Assembly (NCBI RefSeq): GCF_022448905.1
Contig: NZ_JAKVCW010000009.1
Coordinates: forward strand, 148,510 to 212,509
From: Shimia sp.
Lineage (GTDB): Bacteria; Pseudomonadota; Alphaproteobacteria; Rhodobacterales; Rhodobacteraceae
DNA: 64,000 nt
Direction: 5' to 3'
This document shows positions 7,336 to 17,233 of this stretch, piece by piece; position 1 is the first letter of the stretch; every line of letters begins with the position of its first letter. The translations under genes and the position numbers were made by a program. Below the pieces are notes generated by a model, which had not been told where the DNA came from, searched no databases, and was given only the letters and a program-made list of their open reading frames with translations.

Positions 7336-8406
7336 ATGGACGAACTGCGCACCAAATATCTAGACGCCATTGCCGCTGCGGCAGACGAAGCCGCGCTTGA
7401 AGAGCTGCGCGTGCAGGCAGTGGGCAAGAAAGGCGAAGTCAGCCTGAAAATGCGCGAGCTGGGCAAGATGACCCCGGAAGAACGCCAGGTTGCAGGCCCA
7501 GCGCTCAACGCGCTCAAAAACGAAATCAACTCTGCTTTGGCCGCCAAAAAAGTGGCGCTTGCGGATGCAGCGCTGGACGCGCGCCTGGCCACGGAATGGC
7601 TGGACGTAACGTTGCCAGCGCGCAACCGTCGTGTCGGCACCATCCACCCGATCAGCCAAGTGACCGAAGAGGTCACAGCGATCTTTGCCGATATGGGCTT
7701 TGCCGTGGCCGAAGGTCCGCAGATCGAGACCGATTGGTATAACTTTGACGCACTCAACATTCCGGGCCACCACCCAGCGCGCGCGGAGATGGACACGTTT
7801 TACACCCACCGTGCCGAAGGTGACGAGCGCCCGCCGCATGTGCTGCGTACGCACACCAGCCCGGTGCAAATCCGGTCGATGGAAAAAACCGGCGCGCCGA
7901 TCCGCATCATCTGTCCAGGTCGCGTATACCGCGCGGACTATGACCAGACCCACACGCCGATGTTCCACCAGGTCGAAGGTCTTGCTTTGGGCAAGGACAT
8001 CTCCATGGCAAACCTCAAGTGGGTGCTTGAAGAGTTTTTCTCCGCCTTCTTTGGCACCGACGTCAAAACCCGCTTCCGCGCGTCGCACTTCCCGTTCACA
8101 GAGCCCTCCGCCGAAGTGGACATCCAGTGCAGCTGGGAAGGTGGCACTGTGAAAGTTGGCGAAGGCGACGATTGGCTCGAAGTGCTGGGCTCCGGCATGG
8201 TGCACCCGAACGTGCTCAAGGCGGGCGGGATCGACCCCGATGAGTATCAGGGCTTTGCCTTCGGCATGGGCATCGACCGTCTGGCGATGCTGAAATATGG
8301 CATCCCGGACCTACGTGCCTTCTTTGACAGCGACCTGCGCTGGCTGCGCCACTATGGCTTTGCCTCACTGGACCAGCCGACCCTGCACGGCGGCCTGAAC
8401 CGATAA
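7336..8406 (+). CDS. pheS: Phenylalanine--tRNA ligase alpha subunit
   Basis: The catalytic subunit of the alpha2-beta2 enzyme that charges tRNA-Phe. The 356-residue protein has an N-terminal coiled coil (~1-90) that contacts tRNA, then the class II synthetase core. Visible motifs are [27 protein letters not shown] near 125, [11 protein letters not shown], a motif 2 region [14 protein letters not shown] near 205, [16 protein letters not shown] near 255, and the motif 3 segment [14 protein letters not shown] near 310. pheT follows after a 77-nt gap containing a stem-loop. The length is normal for the family. Confidence 0.98.
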   Translation: MDELRTKYLDAIAAAADEAALEELRVQAVGKKGEVSLKMRELGKMTPEERQVAGPALNALKNEINSALAAKKVALADAALDARLATEWLDVTLPARNRRVGTIHPISQVTEEVTAIFADMGFAVAEGPQIETDWYNFDALNIPGHHPARAEMDTFYTHRAEGDERPPHVLRTHTSPVQIRSMEKTGAPIRIICPGRVYRADYDQTHTPMFHQVEGLALGKDISMANLKWVLEEFFSAFFGTDVKTRFRASHFPFTEPSAEVDIQCSWEGGTVKVGEGDDWLEVLGSGMVHPNVLKAGGIDPDEYQGFAFGMGIDRLAMLKYGIPDLRAFFDSDLRWLRHYGFASLDQPTLHGGLNR

Positions 8407-8411
8407 TTTTC

Positions 8412-8449
8412 TGGGCATCTCGGCTTCACCGGAAGCGCCTAGATGCCCA
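8412..8449 (+). repeat. Stem-loop between pheS and pheT
   Basis: TGGGCATCT (8412-8420) pairs with AGATGCCCA (8441-8449). Inside the loop GCTTC and GAAGC make a second short stem. No T tract follows, so it may affect processing or the ratio of pheS to pheT rather than end transcription. Confidence 0.5.
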
Positions 8450-8483
8450 ATGACGCTTTAGAACAAGCGAAAAGGAATTCGCT

Positions 8484-10883
8484 ATGAAATTCACTCTTTC
8501 CTGGTTGAAAGACCACCTTGAGACCGACGCAAGCGTTGACGAGATTGTCGAGGCGCTGACCGACCTTGGCCTTGAGGTTGAGGATGTTTCCAACCCGGCA
8601 CAGCGGCTGGCCGACTTTACCCTGGGAAAAGTGGTGCACGCCGAACAGCACCCGGATGCCGACAAACTGCGAGTTTGCACCGTGGCGACCGACGAAGGGG
8701 AGCTGCAAATCATCTGTGGCGCGCCCAATGCGCGCGAAGGCATCACCGTCGTGGTGTGTAAGCCAGGCATGTATATTCCCGGACTGGATATTACCATTTC
8801 CGTGGGCAAGATCCGCGGCGTGGAAAGCTTTGGCATGATGGCGTCTGAGCGTGAGCTGGAGCTGTCTGATGAGCATGACGGCATCATCGAGCTGCCATCC
8901 GGCGAGGTCGGCGACAAGTTTGTCGACTGGCTGGCGCAAAACGATCCGTCCAAGGTCGACACAATGATCGAGATTGCGATCACGCCGAACCGTCCAGATG
9001 CGCTGGGTGTGCGTGGCATTGCGCTTGATCTGGCGGCGCGTGGGCTGGGCAAAATGAAGCCTGCCAAGACCGCCACCATCGAAGGTGGCTATGAGAGCCC
9101 GATCACCGTGAGCATTGATGAATCTGCGGCCACCGATGGCTGTGAGGTCTTCGCTGGCCGGTTGATCAAAGGTGTGAAAAACGTCCCGTCCCCGCAGTGG
9201 CTGCAGGACCGTCTGAAGGCCATTGGCCTGCGTCCGATTTCTGCGCTGGTGGACATCACCAACTTCTTCACCTTTGACCGCAACCGCCCGCTGCACGTGT
9301 TTGATGCGGACAAAGTCAAAGGCGACCTTGTGGTTCATCGCGCCAAAGGCGGAGAGACCCTCGTGGGTCTGGACGAGAAAGAATACACTTTCAACGAAGG
9401 GATGGTTGTCATCTCCGACGACGAAGGTGTGGAATCCATCGGCGGCATCATGGGTGGCCTGGCCACCGGCTGTACCGAAGAAACCACCAATGTCTTCCTT
9501 GAGGCCGCTGTGTGGGACCACATTCAGATCGCCTACACGGGCCGTGGTTTGAAGATCAATTCCGACGCGCGCTACCGTAATGAACGCGGCATTGATCCGG
9601 CCTACAACATGCAGGCGATGGATGACGCGACACAGATGATCATCGATCTTTGCGGCGGCGAGCCGTCCAACCTCGTGACCGCTGGTGCCGTACCGGATGT
9701 GGCGCGTGCCTATAAGCTCGACACCGACCGTGTTCAGTCGCTTGTGGGCATGGAAATCCCTGCTGAAACGCAGGTTGCCACATTGGAAGCGCTGGGTTTT
9801 ACCATCGAAGGTGACATGGCCCATGTACCAAGCTGGCGCCCTGATGTGCGTGGCTCTGCCGATCTGGTGGAAGAAGTTGCGCGTGTGGCGTCACTGACCA
9901 AGCTTGAAGGCAAGCCGCTGCCACGCACCTCTGCTGGTGTGCCGGAGCAAATCCTGTCTCCGATGCAGAAACGCGAGCAGATTGCGCGCCGCACAACGGC
10001 GGCACTGGGCTACAACGAATGTGTGACCTACAGCTTCATCGACAAGGCGGCGGCTGAGCTGTTTGGCGGTGGATCGGATGCAACCATGTTGGAAAACCCG
10101 ATCTCCAGCGAGATGAGCCACATGCGTCCATCCCTGCTGCCGGGCCTCCTGCAAGCGGCAGCCCGTAACCAAGCGCGTGGCTTCATGGACATGGCGCTGT
10201 TTGAATGTGGTGCAGTGTTCCACGGCGGTGAGCCAGGTGAGCAAGAAAACCTGCTGACCGGCATTCTGGTGGGCCGCACCGTGGGCAAGGACATCCATGG
10301 CGAGAGCCGTGGCGTCGACATTTATGACGCCAAGGCGGACATGGAAGCGGTAATGAGCGCGCTCGGTGCGCCCGCTAAGCTGCCCTACAACCGCGGTGTC
10401 AACGGTTGGTGGCATCCGGGCCGCAGCGCAAAAGTGGGTCTGGGTCCGAAGAAAATCCTCGGCGCCTTCGGCGAAATCCACCCGAAAGTGCTTGATGCGT
10501 TGAACGTGAAAGGTCCTGTGGTGGCGTTCGCAATCCACACCGCAGAGATCCCGATGCCACGCAAGAAATCTGCGTCCAAAGGCGCTGTGACCATGGCGGA
10601 CCTGCAGGCGGTGGAGCGTGACTTAGCCTTTGTGGTGGACGCGGATGTCGAGGCCGTGAACGTGGTCAACGCAGCCGCAGGTGCGGACAAAAACCTGATC
10701 GCAGATGTGCGCATCTTTGACGAGTTCATTGGCGGCGCTCTGGGTGAGGGCAAGAAATCCCTTGCGATCACAGTACGCCTGCAGCCCACAGAGAAGACGC
10801 TCAAGGAAGCGGATATCGAGGCAGTGGCAACCAAGATTGTTGAGAAAGTCAGCAAGGCCACCGGCGGTACCCTGCGTGGCTGA
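8484..10883 (+). CDS. pheT: Phenylalanine--tRNA ligase beta subunit
   Basis: Partner of PheS. The 799-residue protein shows the expected order of domains. An N-terminal EMAP-type tRNA-binding domain (~40-150) contains EQHPDADKLRVC. A B3/B4 editing domain (~210-390) hydrolyses mischarged Tyr-tRNA-Phe. A B5 DNA-binding-like domain (~400-470) is followed by a degenerate synthetase core and a C-terminal ferredoxin-fold anticodon-binding domain ending near IVEKVSKATGGTLRG. AAAAGGAA precedes the ATG at 8484. The stop overlaps the start of the next gene, suggesting translational coupling. Confidence 0.98.
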   Translation: MKFTLSWLKDHLETDASVDEIVEALTDLGLEVEDVSNPAQRLADFTLGKVVHAEQHPDADKLRVCTVATDEGELQIICGAPNAREGITVVVCKPGMYIPGLDITISVGKIRGVESFGMMASERELELSDEHDGIIELPSGEVGDKFVDWLAQNDPSKVDTMIEIAITPNRPDALGVRGIALDLAARGLGKMKPAKTATIEGGYESPITVSIDESAATDGCEVFAGRLIKGVKNVPSPQWLQDRLKAIGLRPISALVDITNFFTFDRNRPLHVFDADKVKGDLVVHRAKGGETLVGLDEKEYTFNEGMVVISDDEGVESIGGIMGGLATGCTEETTNVFLEAAVWDHIQIAYTGRGLKINSDARYRNERGIDPAYNMQAMDDATQMIIDLCGGEPSNLVTAGAVPDVARAYKLDTDRVQSLVGMEIPAETQVATLEALGFTIEGDMAHVPSWRPDVRGSADLVEEVARVASLTKLEGKPLPRTSAGVPEQILSPMQKREQIARRTTAALGYNECVTYSFIDKAAAELFGGGSDATMLENPISSEMSHMRPSLLPGLLQAAARNQARGFMDMALFECGAVFHGGEPGEQENLLTGILVGRTVGKDIHGESRGVDIYDAKADMEAVMSALGAPAKLPYNRGVNGWWHPGRSAKVGLGPKKILGAFGEIHPKVLDALNVKGPVVAFAIHTAEIPMPRKKSASKGAVTMADLQAVERDLAFVVDADVEAVNVVNAAAGADKNLIADVRIFDEFIGGALGEGKKSLAITVRLQPTEKTLKEADIEAVATKIVEKVSKATGGTLRG

Positions 10884-11310
10884 CGCCGCTCTGCCGCGAC
10901 TGGCACGGGCCGAGGAGGCCCCTGCCATCGCGCGGCTGATTGATGCAGCGTATCACCCCTATCGTGATCAAGGAATAACGCTGCCGGATGTGTCCGGCGG
11001 CGTTTCTGATTCCATTGCCGCCGGACAGGTCTGGGTCATGGACGACCTGTCAGGCGTGCTAATGCTCACAACAGTAACACCAACAGCGCATCTGATGAAT
11101 GTTGCGGTATCGCCCGATGCGCGTGGACGTGGGATTGGCGGCCAATTGATCCGATGGGCGCTTGAGTTGGCCCAAGCGGCAGGCTGCACGGAGATTGCTT
11201 TAGCGACCCACGTAGACATGCCCGACAACGTCGCGCTCTATACCCACCTTGGTTGGCGGGAGACCGAGCGGGACGCGACCCGCGTGATGATGGTGCGGCC
11301 GCTGCCTTAA
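10876..11310 (+). CDS. GNAT-family N-acetyltransferase
   Basis: A 144-residue GCN5-type acetyltransferase. The acetyl-CoA binding motif A is VAVSPDARGRGIGGQLI near residues 75-90, and motif B is around NVALYTHLGWRE near the C-terminus. The substrate is unknown. The likely start is GTG 10876, which overlaps the last 8 nt of pheT; the frame is also open upstream within pheT, but the GNAT fold begins with PRLARAEEAPAIARLI just after this GTG. Its stop overlaps the convergent LysR gene by 4 nt. Confidence 0.82.
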   Translation: MADAALPRLARAEEAPAIARLIDAAYHPYRDQGITLPDVSGGVSDSIAAGQVWVMDDLSGVLMLTTVTPTAHLMNVAVSPDARGRGIGGQLIRWALELAQAAGCTEIALATHVDMPDNVALYTHLGWRETERDATRVMMVRPLP

Positions 11311-12197
11311 GCTTCGGTGAGATGCTCGGCCAGGGCGTCAAAAACCAATCGAATGCGCCGGCTGGTGTGTAGTTCACGATGCGTGGTGAGCCAGATCGGG
11401 AACACAATTGGGGCGAGGTCCGGAAGGACACGCTCGATGCCCGGGGTGGCTTCGGCGACATCGTCGGCCATTGGGGAAATGCCGAATCCCTGCCTGCACA
11501 ATTCCCAAGCCACAAGACCACTGTCAGAGCCTGTGCGGAAGTTGTCGATGTCTATCGGGAAGCCCATTGGCTTGAGATATTCAAGCATGCGCGGCACATC
11601 ACCGGACCCAACAAAATCATGCTGGGCCAGCTCGTCAACAGTTTGCGGGCGCCCGCGAAAGTCGAGGTAGTCTTTGGAAGCATAGAAATAGCCTTTGGCT
11701 TCGCGCACCAATCGCGCAATCAAATCCGGCTGTTCCGGACGCACGTGGCGAATGGCTATATCTGCCTCACGCCGCATGAGGTCTTGCACATCATCCGAGG
11801 CGACCACCTCAATGACCAACTTCGGGGCTTTGGCGCGCAGGTCTTTTAGAATCGGGGGTAGCAGATGCACTGAGTAGACATCAGACGCGGTGATCGCGAC
11901 GCGGCCTTCGATGTCCTGATTCTGACCTGAAGCCACAAGTGCCACACGATCCGCAGCTGCGCGCATTGCACGCACATGTTCCAGCAACTCGCCCCCAGCG
12001 ACAGTAAGTTCTAACGACCGCCCCACCCGCTCAAACAGCATGATGCCAAGATCTTCTTCCAAGGCAGCCACTTGTCGGCCTAAAGTGGGCTGCGTGAGGT
12101 TCAGCTTGCGCGCAGCCGCAGACAGCGAGCCCTCTTCTGCCGTCGTCAAAAAGGCGCGGATGTGGTTCCAGTCAAAGGTGCCATTTGGATCAATCAT
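11307..12197 (-). CDS. LysR-family transcriptional regulator
   Basis: A 296-residue LysR regulator. The N-terminal helix-turn-helix covers about residues 10-70 (FLTTAEEGSLSAAARKLNLT then QPTLGRQVAALEEDLG). The C-terminal periplasmic-binding-like domain contains VLPDLAPIVFPIWLTTHRELH. This last pattern is typical of regulators next to methyltransferase or oxidoreductase genes. It is transcribed divergently from the methyltransferase at 12284 with an 86-nt gap, so that gene is a plausible target. The effector is unknown. Confidence 0.9.
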   Translation of the reverse strand: MIDPNGTFDWNHIRAFLTTAEEGSLSAAARKLNLTQPTLGRQVAALEEDLGIMLFERVGRSLELTVAGGELLEHVRAMRAAADRVALVASGQNQDIEGRVAITASDVYSVHLLPPILKDLRAKAPKLVIEVVASDDVQDLMRREADIAIRHVRPEQPDLIARLVREAKGYFYASKDYLDFRGRPQTVDELAQHDFVGSGDVPRMLEYLKPMGFPIDIDNFRTGSDSGLVAWELCRQGFGISPMADDVAEATPGIERVLPDLAPIVFPIWLTTHRELHTSRRIRLVFDALAEHLTEA

Positions 12198-12283
12198 GCA
12201 AATACGTATAACAACACTGCGAATTTCGGCAATTTATATCGCATTCACGCATGGGTAAGCTCATCCTCGAAAGGAGAAAGACC

Positions 12284-12916
12284 ATGCAAGCAGCAGCGAA
12301 GTTTTGGGATGGTGTGGCGCAGAAATACGCCAAATCCGCCATCAGTGATATGCAGGCGTATGAGTATACGCTGGGCCGGACACGGTCATACCTCAAGGAA
12401 AGTGACGTGGTGATGGAGTTGGGCTGTGGCACAGCTTCCACCGCCATCAAGCTGGCCGATGCGGTGGCGGAGATGGTGGCCACGGATGTGTCCGGGGGCA
12501 TGTTGGAAGTAGGCCGCGAACGGGTCAGCGAAGCGGGCGCCAAGAATATCCGGTTGGTGCAGGCCACGCCGGAAAGCGCGCCGGAAGGTCCGTTTGACGT
12601 GGTGATGGCGCACAACCTGATCCACCTTTTGGAAGACGGCGACATCGCCATGGCCGAAGTCGCCAAGCGGGTCAAACCGGGCGGGCTGTTCATTTCAAAG
12701 ACGCCCTGCCTGAGCGAGAACATGCGGTCGATCAAATTCCGGATGCTCAAAACCGCGATCCCGCTGATGCAGTTTTTTGGCAAGGCGCCGTTTGTGCGGT
12801 TCTTCTCGATTGCCGAGCTGGAACGCTCTGTCACCGACGCTGGCTTTCGCATCATTGAAAGCGGCAACTTTCCGGCAGATCCGCCAAGCCGCTACCTTGT
12901 GGCGCGCAAGCTTTGA
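12284..12916 (+). CDS. Class I SAM-dependent methyltransferase
   Basis: The 210-residue protein has a class I Rossmann methyltransferase fold. SAM-binding motif I is VMELGCGTASTAI near residue 47, motif II an acidic end ATDVSGGML near 67, and motif IV DVVMAHNLIHLL near 110. The region after KPGGLFISKTPCLSE is the usual beta hairpin. The substrate is unknown; the hydrophobic C-terminal half suggests a lipid or quinone-like substrate. ATG 12284 follows AAAGGAGA at good spacing, preferred over the ATG at 12251. It is divergent from a LysR regulator. Confidence 0.88.
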   Translation: MQAAAKFWDGVAQKYAKSAISDMQAYEYTLGRTRSYLKESDVVMELGCGTASTAIKLADAVAEMVATDVSGGMLEVGRERVSEAGAKNIRLVQATPESAPEGPFDVVMAHNLIHLLEDGDIAMAEVAKRVKPGGLFISKTPCLSENMRSIKFRMLKTAIPLMQFFGKAPFVRFFSIAELERSVTDAGFRIIESGNFPADPPSRYLVARKL

Positions 12917-13007
12917 CGCGCGGGATTTGAAACTGCTTCAAGTCGTGAGGGATTGGAGCACGGCGCCGGACAGGTTATGACCTTGCGCAAGCAAGAGAGG
13001 ATACCCC

Positions 13008-13460
13008 ATGAGCCTAAACGTCTACCTGTCCGGCGAAATTCACACCGATTGGCGCGAGCAGATCATCGCAGGCGCCGCCGATCTGGATGTGACCTTTAAC
13101 AGCCCTGTGACCGATCACGCAGCTTCTGATGATTGTGGCGTGGCTATTCTGGGCGCGGAAGACAACAAGTATTGGCATGACCACAAAGGCGCGATGGTGA
13201 ACGCCATTCGCACCCGCAAAGGCATTGAAGATGCGGATGTGGTTGTGGTGCGTTTTGGCGAGAAGTACCGCCAATGGAACGCCGCCTTTGACGCGGGGTA
13301 TGCGGCAGCGCTTGGCAAATCGATCATTGTCCTTTCGATGCCGGATCAGCAGCACGCGCTTAAGGAAGTACATGCGGCAGCCCTGGCCGTGGCGGAGGAG
13401 CCAGCGCAAGTGGTGCAAATTCTGCGCTACGTGCTCACAAGCCAGTTGCCAAACAGCTGA
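13008..13460 (+). CDS. YtoQ family protein
   Basis: A 150-residue protein with the YtoQ pattern: an N-terminal MSLNVYLSGEIHTDWRE, a central DHKGAMVNAIRTRKGIEDAD, and a C-terminal half resembling nucleoside 2-deoxyribosyltransferase folds (FGEKYRQWNAAFDAGYAAAL and GKSIIVLS). The family is conserved in Bacillus and proteobacteria with no proven function; the fold suggests a nucleotide- or nucleoside-related role. AGAGAGGAT lies upstream of the ATG. It stands alone between the methyltransferase and a GMC oxidoreductase. Confidence 0.85.
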   Translation: MSLNVYLSGEIHTDWREQIIAGAADLDVTFNSPVTDHAASDDCGVAILGAEDNKYWHDHKGAMVNAIRTRKGIEDADVVVVRFGEKYRQWNAAFDAGYAAALGKSIIVLSMPDQQHALKEVHAAALAVAEEPAQVVQILRYVLTSQLPNS

Positions 13461-13543
13461 CCTGCGCTGCGCGCTTACGTCGCGTTAGACTTGCTTGGTG
13501 AAATTGCCCCCTCCTAGGCTAAGAGTCAGCACAGGAGGGCGGC

Positions 13544-15148
13544 ATGGAATTTGACTATATCATCGTCGGCGGAGGGTCCGCCGGATGCGTTTTGGCCGCG
13601 CGCCTCAGTGAAGATCCGCACACCAAAGTATGTTTGGTGGAGGCCGGCGGCAAAGGCGAGGATATTTTCATCCGCGCCCCAGCCTTGATTGCCGCGATGA
13701 TTTCCGGGCGCCCCAAGATCAACAATTGGGCGCTCAAAACTGTACCCCAAAAGCAACTGAACAACCGGCGAGGGTTTCAGCCTCGCGGCAAGGCCCTGGG
13801 CGGCAGTTCCGCAATCAACGCCATGCTCTATGTGCGCGGGCACAAAGCTGACTATGACGAATGGGCGCAGCTTGGTTGTGAAGGTTGGGACTGGGAGAGC
13901 GTGCTTCCCTATTTCAAGAAATCCGAAGGCAATCAGCGTGGTGCGGATGGCCTGCATGGCGACGGTGGTCCGTTGCAAGTGGGCGATCAGGCTGAGCCGC
14001 GCGCCATCAATGACGCCTTTATCGCGGCCTGCAATGCGCACCAGATCCGGAGCAATGAAGATTTCAATGGCCCCGAACAGGAAGGCGCCGGGCACTATCA
14101 GGTGACGCAGTTTTTTGACGGCGACCACAAAGGCGAACGCTGCTCCGCTGCGGCAGCATATTTGCGGGAAAACCTGCATCGGCCCAACTTGACCGTCTAC
14201 ACAAAGACCCAAGCGCGGCGGGTTGTGATGACCAAAGGGCGCGCCACGGGCCTTGAGATAAGGCGCAATGGCACTGTTGAGACGCTCCAGGCGCGCAAAG
14301 AAGTGATCCTGTCCTCTGGGGCCTTTGGCTCGCCACAACTCTTGTTGCTGTCCGGTATCGGCCCGCGTGAAGAAGTGGAAAAGCACGGTATCGAACTTGT
14401 GCATGACCTGCCGGGTGTTGGGCAAAACCTTCAGGACCACCTTGATCACATATTAAGCTACCGCAACAAGAAGAAAGACACCGTGGGCCTGACACCTTCG
14501 GGTTTGGCGAAGATGACCAAGGCAGCGCTGCGATGGCGCAAGACGGGGACCGGTCTGTTTGCCTCGCCCTTTGCCGAGAGCGGCGCGTTTTTCAAAACCG
14601 ATCCCGCGTTGGACCGCCCGGACATCCAACTGCATTTTGTCGTGGGGATTGTGGATGATCACAATCGCAAGATGCACATGCCCTATGGCTATAGCTGCCA
14701 TGTCTGCGTGTTGCGCCCGCACAGTCGCGGAACCGTCACCCTACGCTCAGCCGATCCGGCCAAGCCGCCGAAGATTGACCCGAAGTTCCTGGAGGATGAG
14801 CGCGATTTTCAGGTGATGAAAAAAGCGATCAAGACGCTGGACAGCATCATGGAAGACAGTGCGCTCGAAGCTTGGCGTGGGGCGCGCTACTACAAACACG
14901 ACGGCTCGGACGCAGCTTGGGAAGCAGACATTCGTGCGCGGGCCGACACGATTTACCATCCGGTCGGCACCTGTAAAATGGGCACGGATGACAAGGCGGT
15001 GGTGGACAACCAATGCCGCGTCTATGGCGTCGAAGGACTGCGGGTGGTGGATGCCTCAGTCATGCCACGGCTGATAGGCGGCAATACCAACGCGCCCACG
15101 ATCATGATCGGCGAAAAGATCGCCGACGCCATACGATCCGGCCACTAA
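13544..15148 (+). CDS. GMC-family FAD-dependent alcohol/choline dehydrogenase
   Basis: A 534-residue glucose-methanol-choline oxidoreductase. The N-terminal FAD-binding Rossmann motif is [22 protein letters not shown] signature 1 is [20 protein letters not shown] near 85, in two pieces here, and signature 2 is [18 protein letters not shown] near 255. The active-site His is in [10 protein letters not shown] near 470, and the family's second basic residue is in [13 protein letters not shown] near the end. It oxidises a primary alcohol to an aldehyde; the similarity pattern is that of AlkJ/BetA-type dehydrogenases, without betaine genes nearby, so choline is not assured. A terminator follows, shared with the convergent GST gene. 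Confidence 0.92.
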   Translation: MEFDYIIVGGGSAGCVLAARLSEDPHTKVCLVEAGGKGEDIFIRAPALIAAMISGRPKINNWALKTVPQKQLNNRRGFQPRGKALGGSSAINAMLYVRGHKADYDEWAQLGCEGWDWESVLPYFKKSEGNQRGADGLHGDGGPLQVGDQAEPRAINDAFIAACNAHQIRSNEDFNGPEQEGAGHYQVTQFFDGDHKGERCSAAAAYLRENLHRPNLTVYTKTQARRVVMTKGRATGLEIRRNGTVETLQARKEVILSSGAFGSPQLLLLSGIGPREEVEKHGIELVHDLPGVGQNLQDHLDHILSYRNKKKDTVGLTPSGLAKMTKAALRWRKTGTGLFASPFAESGAFFKTDPALDRPDIQLHFVVGIVDDHNRKMHMPYGYSCHVCVLRPHSRGTVTLRSADPAKPPKIDPKFLEDERDFQVMKKAIKTLDSIMEDSALEAWRGARYYKHDGSDAAWEADIRARADTIYHPVGTCKMGTDDKAVVDNQCRVYGVEGLRVVDASVMPRLIGGNTNAPTIMIGEKIADAIRSGH

Positions 15149-15151
15149 GAA

Positions 15152-15171
15152 GGGGGAGCCGAGGCTCCCCC
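15152..15171. terminator. Terminator-like hairpin between convergent GMC and GST genes
   Basis: GGGGGAGCC and GGCTCCCCC form a perfect 9-bp stem with a GA loop directly after the GMC stop codon and before the GST stop codon. Weak A/T-rich flanks are present on both sides. Confidence 0.75.
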
Positions 15172-15179
15172 AAATTGAT

Positions 15180-15881
15180 TTAGGCAGGCACGGCTGGTGT
15201 TTTCAGACCAACTTGTACGGCTGGACGTGCGAGGAACCGCTCCAGATAGGCGTTCACGTTGGGGTAATTGTCCCAGCCAACCGCCTCCTTTGCACCGTAG
15301 TAATCCAAGGCGCGCAGCCATGGTGCGGTTGCGATGTCCGCAATCGAGTAGCTGCCAGTGATCCAGTCGCGGCCTTCCAGCTGTTTTTCCAGCACGGACA
15401 GCAACCGTTTGGCCTCATTCTGATAGCGTTCGCGTGGACGCGGGTCTTCGATTTCGGCTCCGGCAAATTTGGTGAAGAAGCCAAGCTGGCCAAACATCGG
15501 GCCAACACCTGCCATCTGGAACATGACCCACTGGATGGCTTCGTACTTCTCGGACGGCGTGTTACCGATCAGCTTGCCGGTCTTCTCCGCCAGGTAAATC
15601 AGGATGGCGCCGCTCTCAAACAGGCTCAGCGGCTGACCATCTGGACCGTTTGGATCAATGATGGCCGGAATTTTGTTGTTGGGGTTTAACGCCAAAAACT
15701 CCGGGCTTTTGACATCTGCATCGCTCAGCGTCACGAGATGCGCTTCGTAAGGCTGGCCAATTTCTTCTAGCATGATCGAAACCTTCACCCCGTTTGGTGT
15801 GGGGAAGGCATAGAGCTGCAGAACGCTTGGATCTTGAGCGGCCCAGCGGCTGTTGATTGGGTGATCGGTGACAGTGGTCAT
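15180..15881 (-). CDS. Glutathione S-transferase family protein
   Basis: The 233-residue protein has an N-terminal thioredoxin-like GST domain (LYAFPTPNGVKVSIMLEEIG, NPNNKIPAIIDP, LFESGAILIYLAEKTG) and a C-terminal helical domain with SIADIATAPWLRALD. The TPNG active-site pattern matches the bacterial Nu-class (YfcG/YghU) type, which uses backbone and Asn/Thr contacts and acts as a glutathione-dependent disulfide or peroxide reductase. It is convergent with a GMC dehydrogenase. A second GST, at 24197, is more YghU-like and longer. Confidence 0.9.
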   Translation of the reverse strand: MTTVTDHPINSRWAAQDPSVLQLYAFPTPNGVKVSIMLEEIGQPYEAHLVTLSDADVKSPEFLALNPNNKIPAIIDPNGPDGQPLSLFESGAILIYLAEKTGKLIGNTPSEKYEAIQWVMFQMAGVGPMFGQLGFFTKFAGAEIEDPRPRERYQNEAKRLLSVLEKQLEGRDWITGSYSIADIATAPWLRALDYYGAKEAVGWDNYPNVNAYLERFLARPAVQVGLKTPAVPA

Positions 15882-16038
15882 TGTGGCTCTCCTGTTGCGG
15901 TCCTAGGGGATAGATAAGCGCTTTTTCCCATCCCGCCAGCGCTCTATGCGTGCTATAGGGAGCATGTTACTGTGCATCAGCGCAGAGCCAACATGTTAAA
16001 AAGCCGCCCAAAATGGGCATAAAATCGGGGGAAGTCCG

Positions 16039-16845
16039 TTGGAATCCATTGTAGAACAGGCGCAGGGTTTTGGCCCACTGCTGATCACTGCCGTCAAAGC
16101 GCTGGTTGTGCTCATCATCGGTTGGATGGTCGCTGGTGCGATCAGCCGCATGGTGCGCAACCGCGTGAATAAAACACCAGAAATTGATGCGACGCTCGGA
16201 AACTTTGCCGCCAGCATTGTACGCTGGGTCATCTTGCTCATGGTGCTGGTTGCCATTCTGGGCATCTTCGGAATTGAAGCCACATCGCTTGTAGCAATGA
16301 TGGGCGCCGCGACACTGGCCATTGGTCTGGCTTTGCAGGGCACATTGGCCGATCTTGCAGCGGGCTTTATGCTCATCCTCTTCCGCCCCTACAAAATTGG
16401 GCAATATGTGGATGTGGGCGGCACTGCTGGTACGGTTGTGGACCTGAACCTGTTTGTGACCGAGTTGGTCACGCCGGATAACGTTCAAATCATCATTCCA
16501 AACGGCCAGGCCTGGGGATCTGTCATCACTAACTTCTCCGCACATGAAACTCGCCGCGTGGATGTGGTGTTTGGCATCGACTACGGCGATGACGCAGACA
16601 AAGCCAAGCAGATCATTCTCGACACCGCCAACGCTGATGAGCGCGTGCTGAAGGACCCGGAAGCCTGGGCGCGCGTGACCAACCTGGGCGACAGTTCGGT
16701 AGACATCACCATGCGCGTTTGGTGTGCCGCGGACGACTATTGGGAGCTGAAGTTTGGCCTCACGCAAGCGATCAAAGAAGCCTTCGACAAAGATGGCATC
16801 TCGATCCCTTACCCCCACACTGTGGAAATCAAACGCGAAGCATAA
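16039..16845 (+). CDS. mscS: Small-conductance mechanosensitive channel (MscS family)
   Basis: This 268-residue inner-membrane channel opens under osmotic downshock. Three membrane helices are visible: ~20-45, ~65-85 and the pore helix ~88-115, the last rich in Gly/Ala (LVAMMGAATLAIGLALQGTL). A soluble MscS beta domain starts at FRPYKIGQYVDVGGTAGTV. The only good start is TTG 16039, preceded by GGGGGAAG. A strong terminator follows. Confidence 0.92.
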   Translation: MESIVEQAQGFGPLLITAVKALVVLIIGWMVAGAISRMVRNRVNKTPEIDATLGNFAASIVRWVILLMVLVAILGIFGIEATSLVAMMGAATLAIGLALQGTLADLAAGFMLILFRPYKIGQYVDVGGTAGTVVDLNLFVTELVTPDNVQIIIPNGQAWGSVITNFSAHETRRVDVVFGIDYGDDADKAKQIILDTANADERVLKDPEAWARVTNLGDSSVDITMRVWCAADDYWELKFGLTQAIKEAFDKDGISIPYPHTVEIKREA

Positions 16846-16861
16846 ACGCGCCAGCGGATGG

Positions 16862-16888
16862 AAAGGCGGCCAAATGGCCGCCTTTTTT
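16862..16888 (+). terminator. Rho-independent terminator of mscS
   Basis: AAAGGCGGCC and GGCCGCCTTT form a 10-bp stem with an AAAT loop and end in a run of six T. The same stem can serve the convergent DUF1330 gene on the minus strand. Confidence 0.93.
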
Positions 16889-16893
16889 GTGTC

Positions 16894-17175
16894 CTACAGC
16901 AGCGTGATGGTGGATGTGCCAGATCCCTCACGCAGGGCATGAACCTCCGCCAATTCCGGATCATTGATCCAGGCTTTGGCGGCACCGCGATCAGGGAAGG
17001 TTAGGATCACGGCGACGGTAGGGGCGGTTGCGGTCCCTTCGATCACCTCAGACTGCTTGGACACTTCCAATGGCGCGCCTCCATGTTTTTTGAGCGCGTC
17101 TCCTGCCCGTTCGCGGTAGGCCGCAAATCTATCAGGATTGGTGATGGTCAGGTTGACATAAGCATAGGCGGTCAT
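16894..17175 (-). CDS. DUF1330 domain-containing protein
   Basis: A 93-residue dimeric alpha+beta barrel protein of the DUF1330 family, recognised by YAYVNLTITNPDRFAAYRER at the N-terminus, a central VIEGTATAPTVAVILTFPD and the AKAWINDPELAEV helix. Such proteins resemble small monooxygenase-like ABM folds but have no proven activity. ATG 17175 has an AAGGAGA site. A perfect dyad lies between this gene and the divergent LysR regulator at 17271, making the gene a likely target of that regulator. Confidence 0.85.
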   Translation of the reverse strand: MTAYAYVNLTITNPDRFAAYRERAGDALKKHGGAPLEVSKQSEVIEGTATAPTVAVILTFPDRGAAKAWINDPELAEVHALREGSGTSTITLL

Positions 17176-17233
17176 TGTGGTCTCCTTGTGATTACCAGCC
17201 ATAGCTAAGACATCCGAGACGATAGAAAACGAT

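Noticed and set aside
8439..9824. 461-residue open frame antisense to pheT
   Set aside because: Shadow of the pheT coding sequence; long antisense frames are expected at this base composition.
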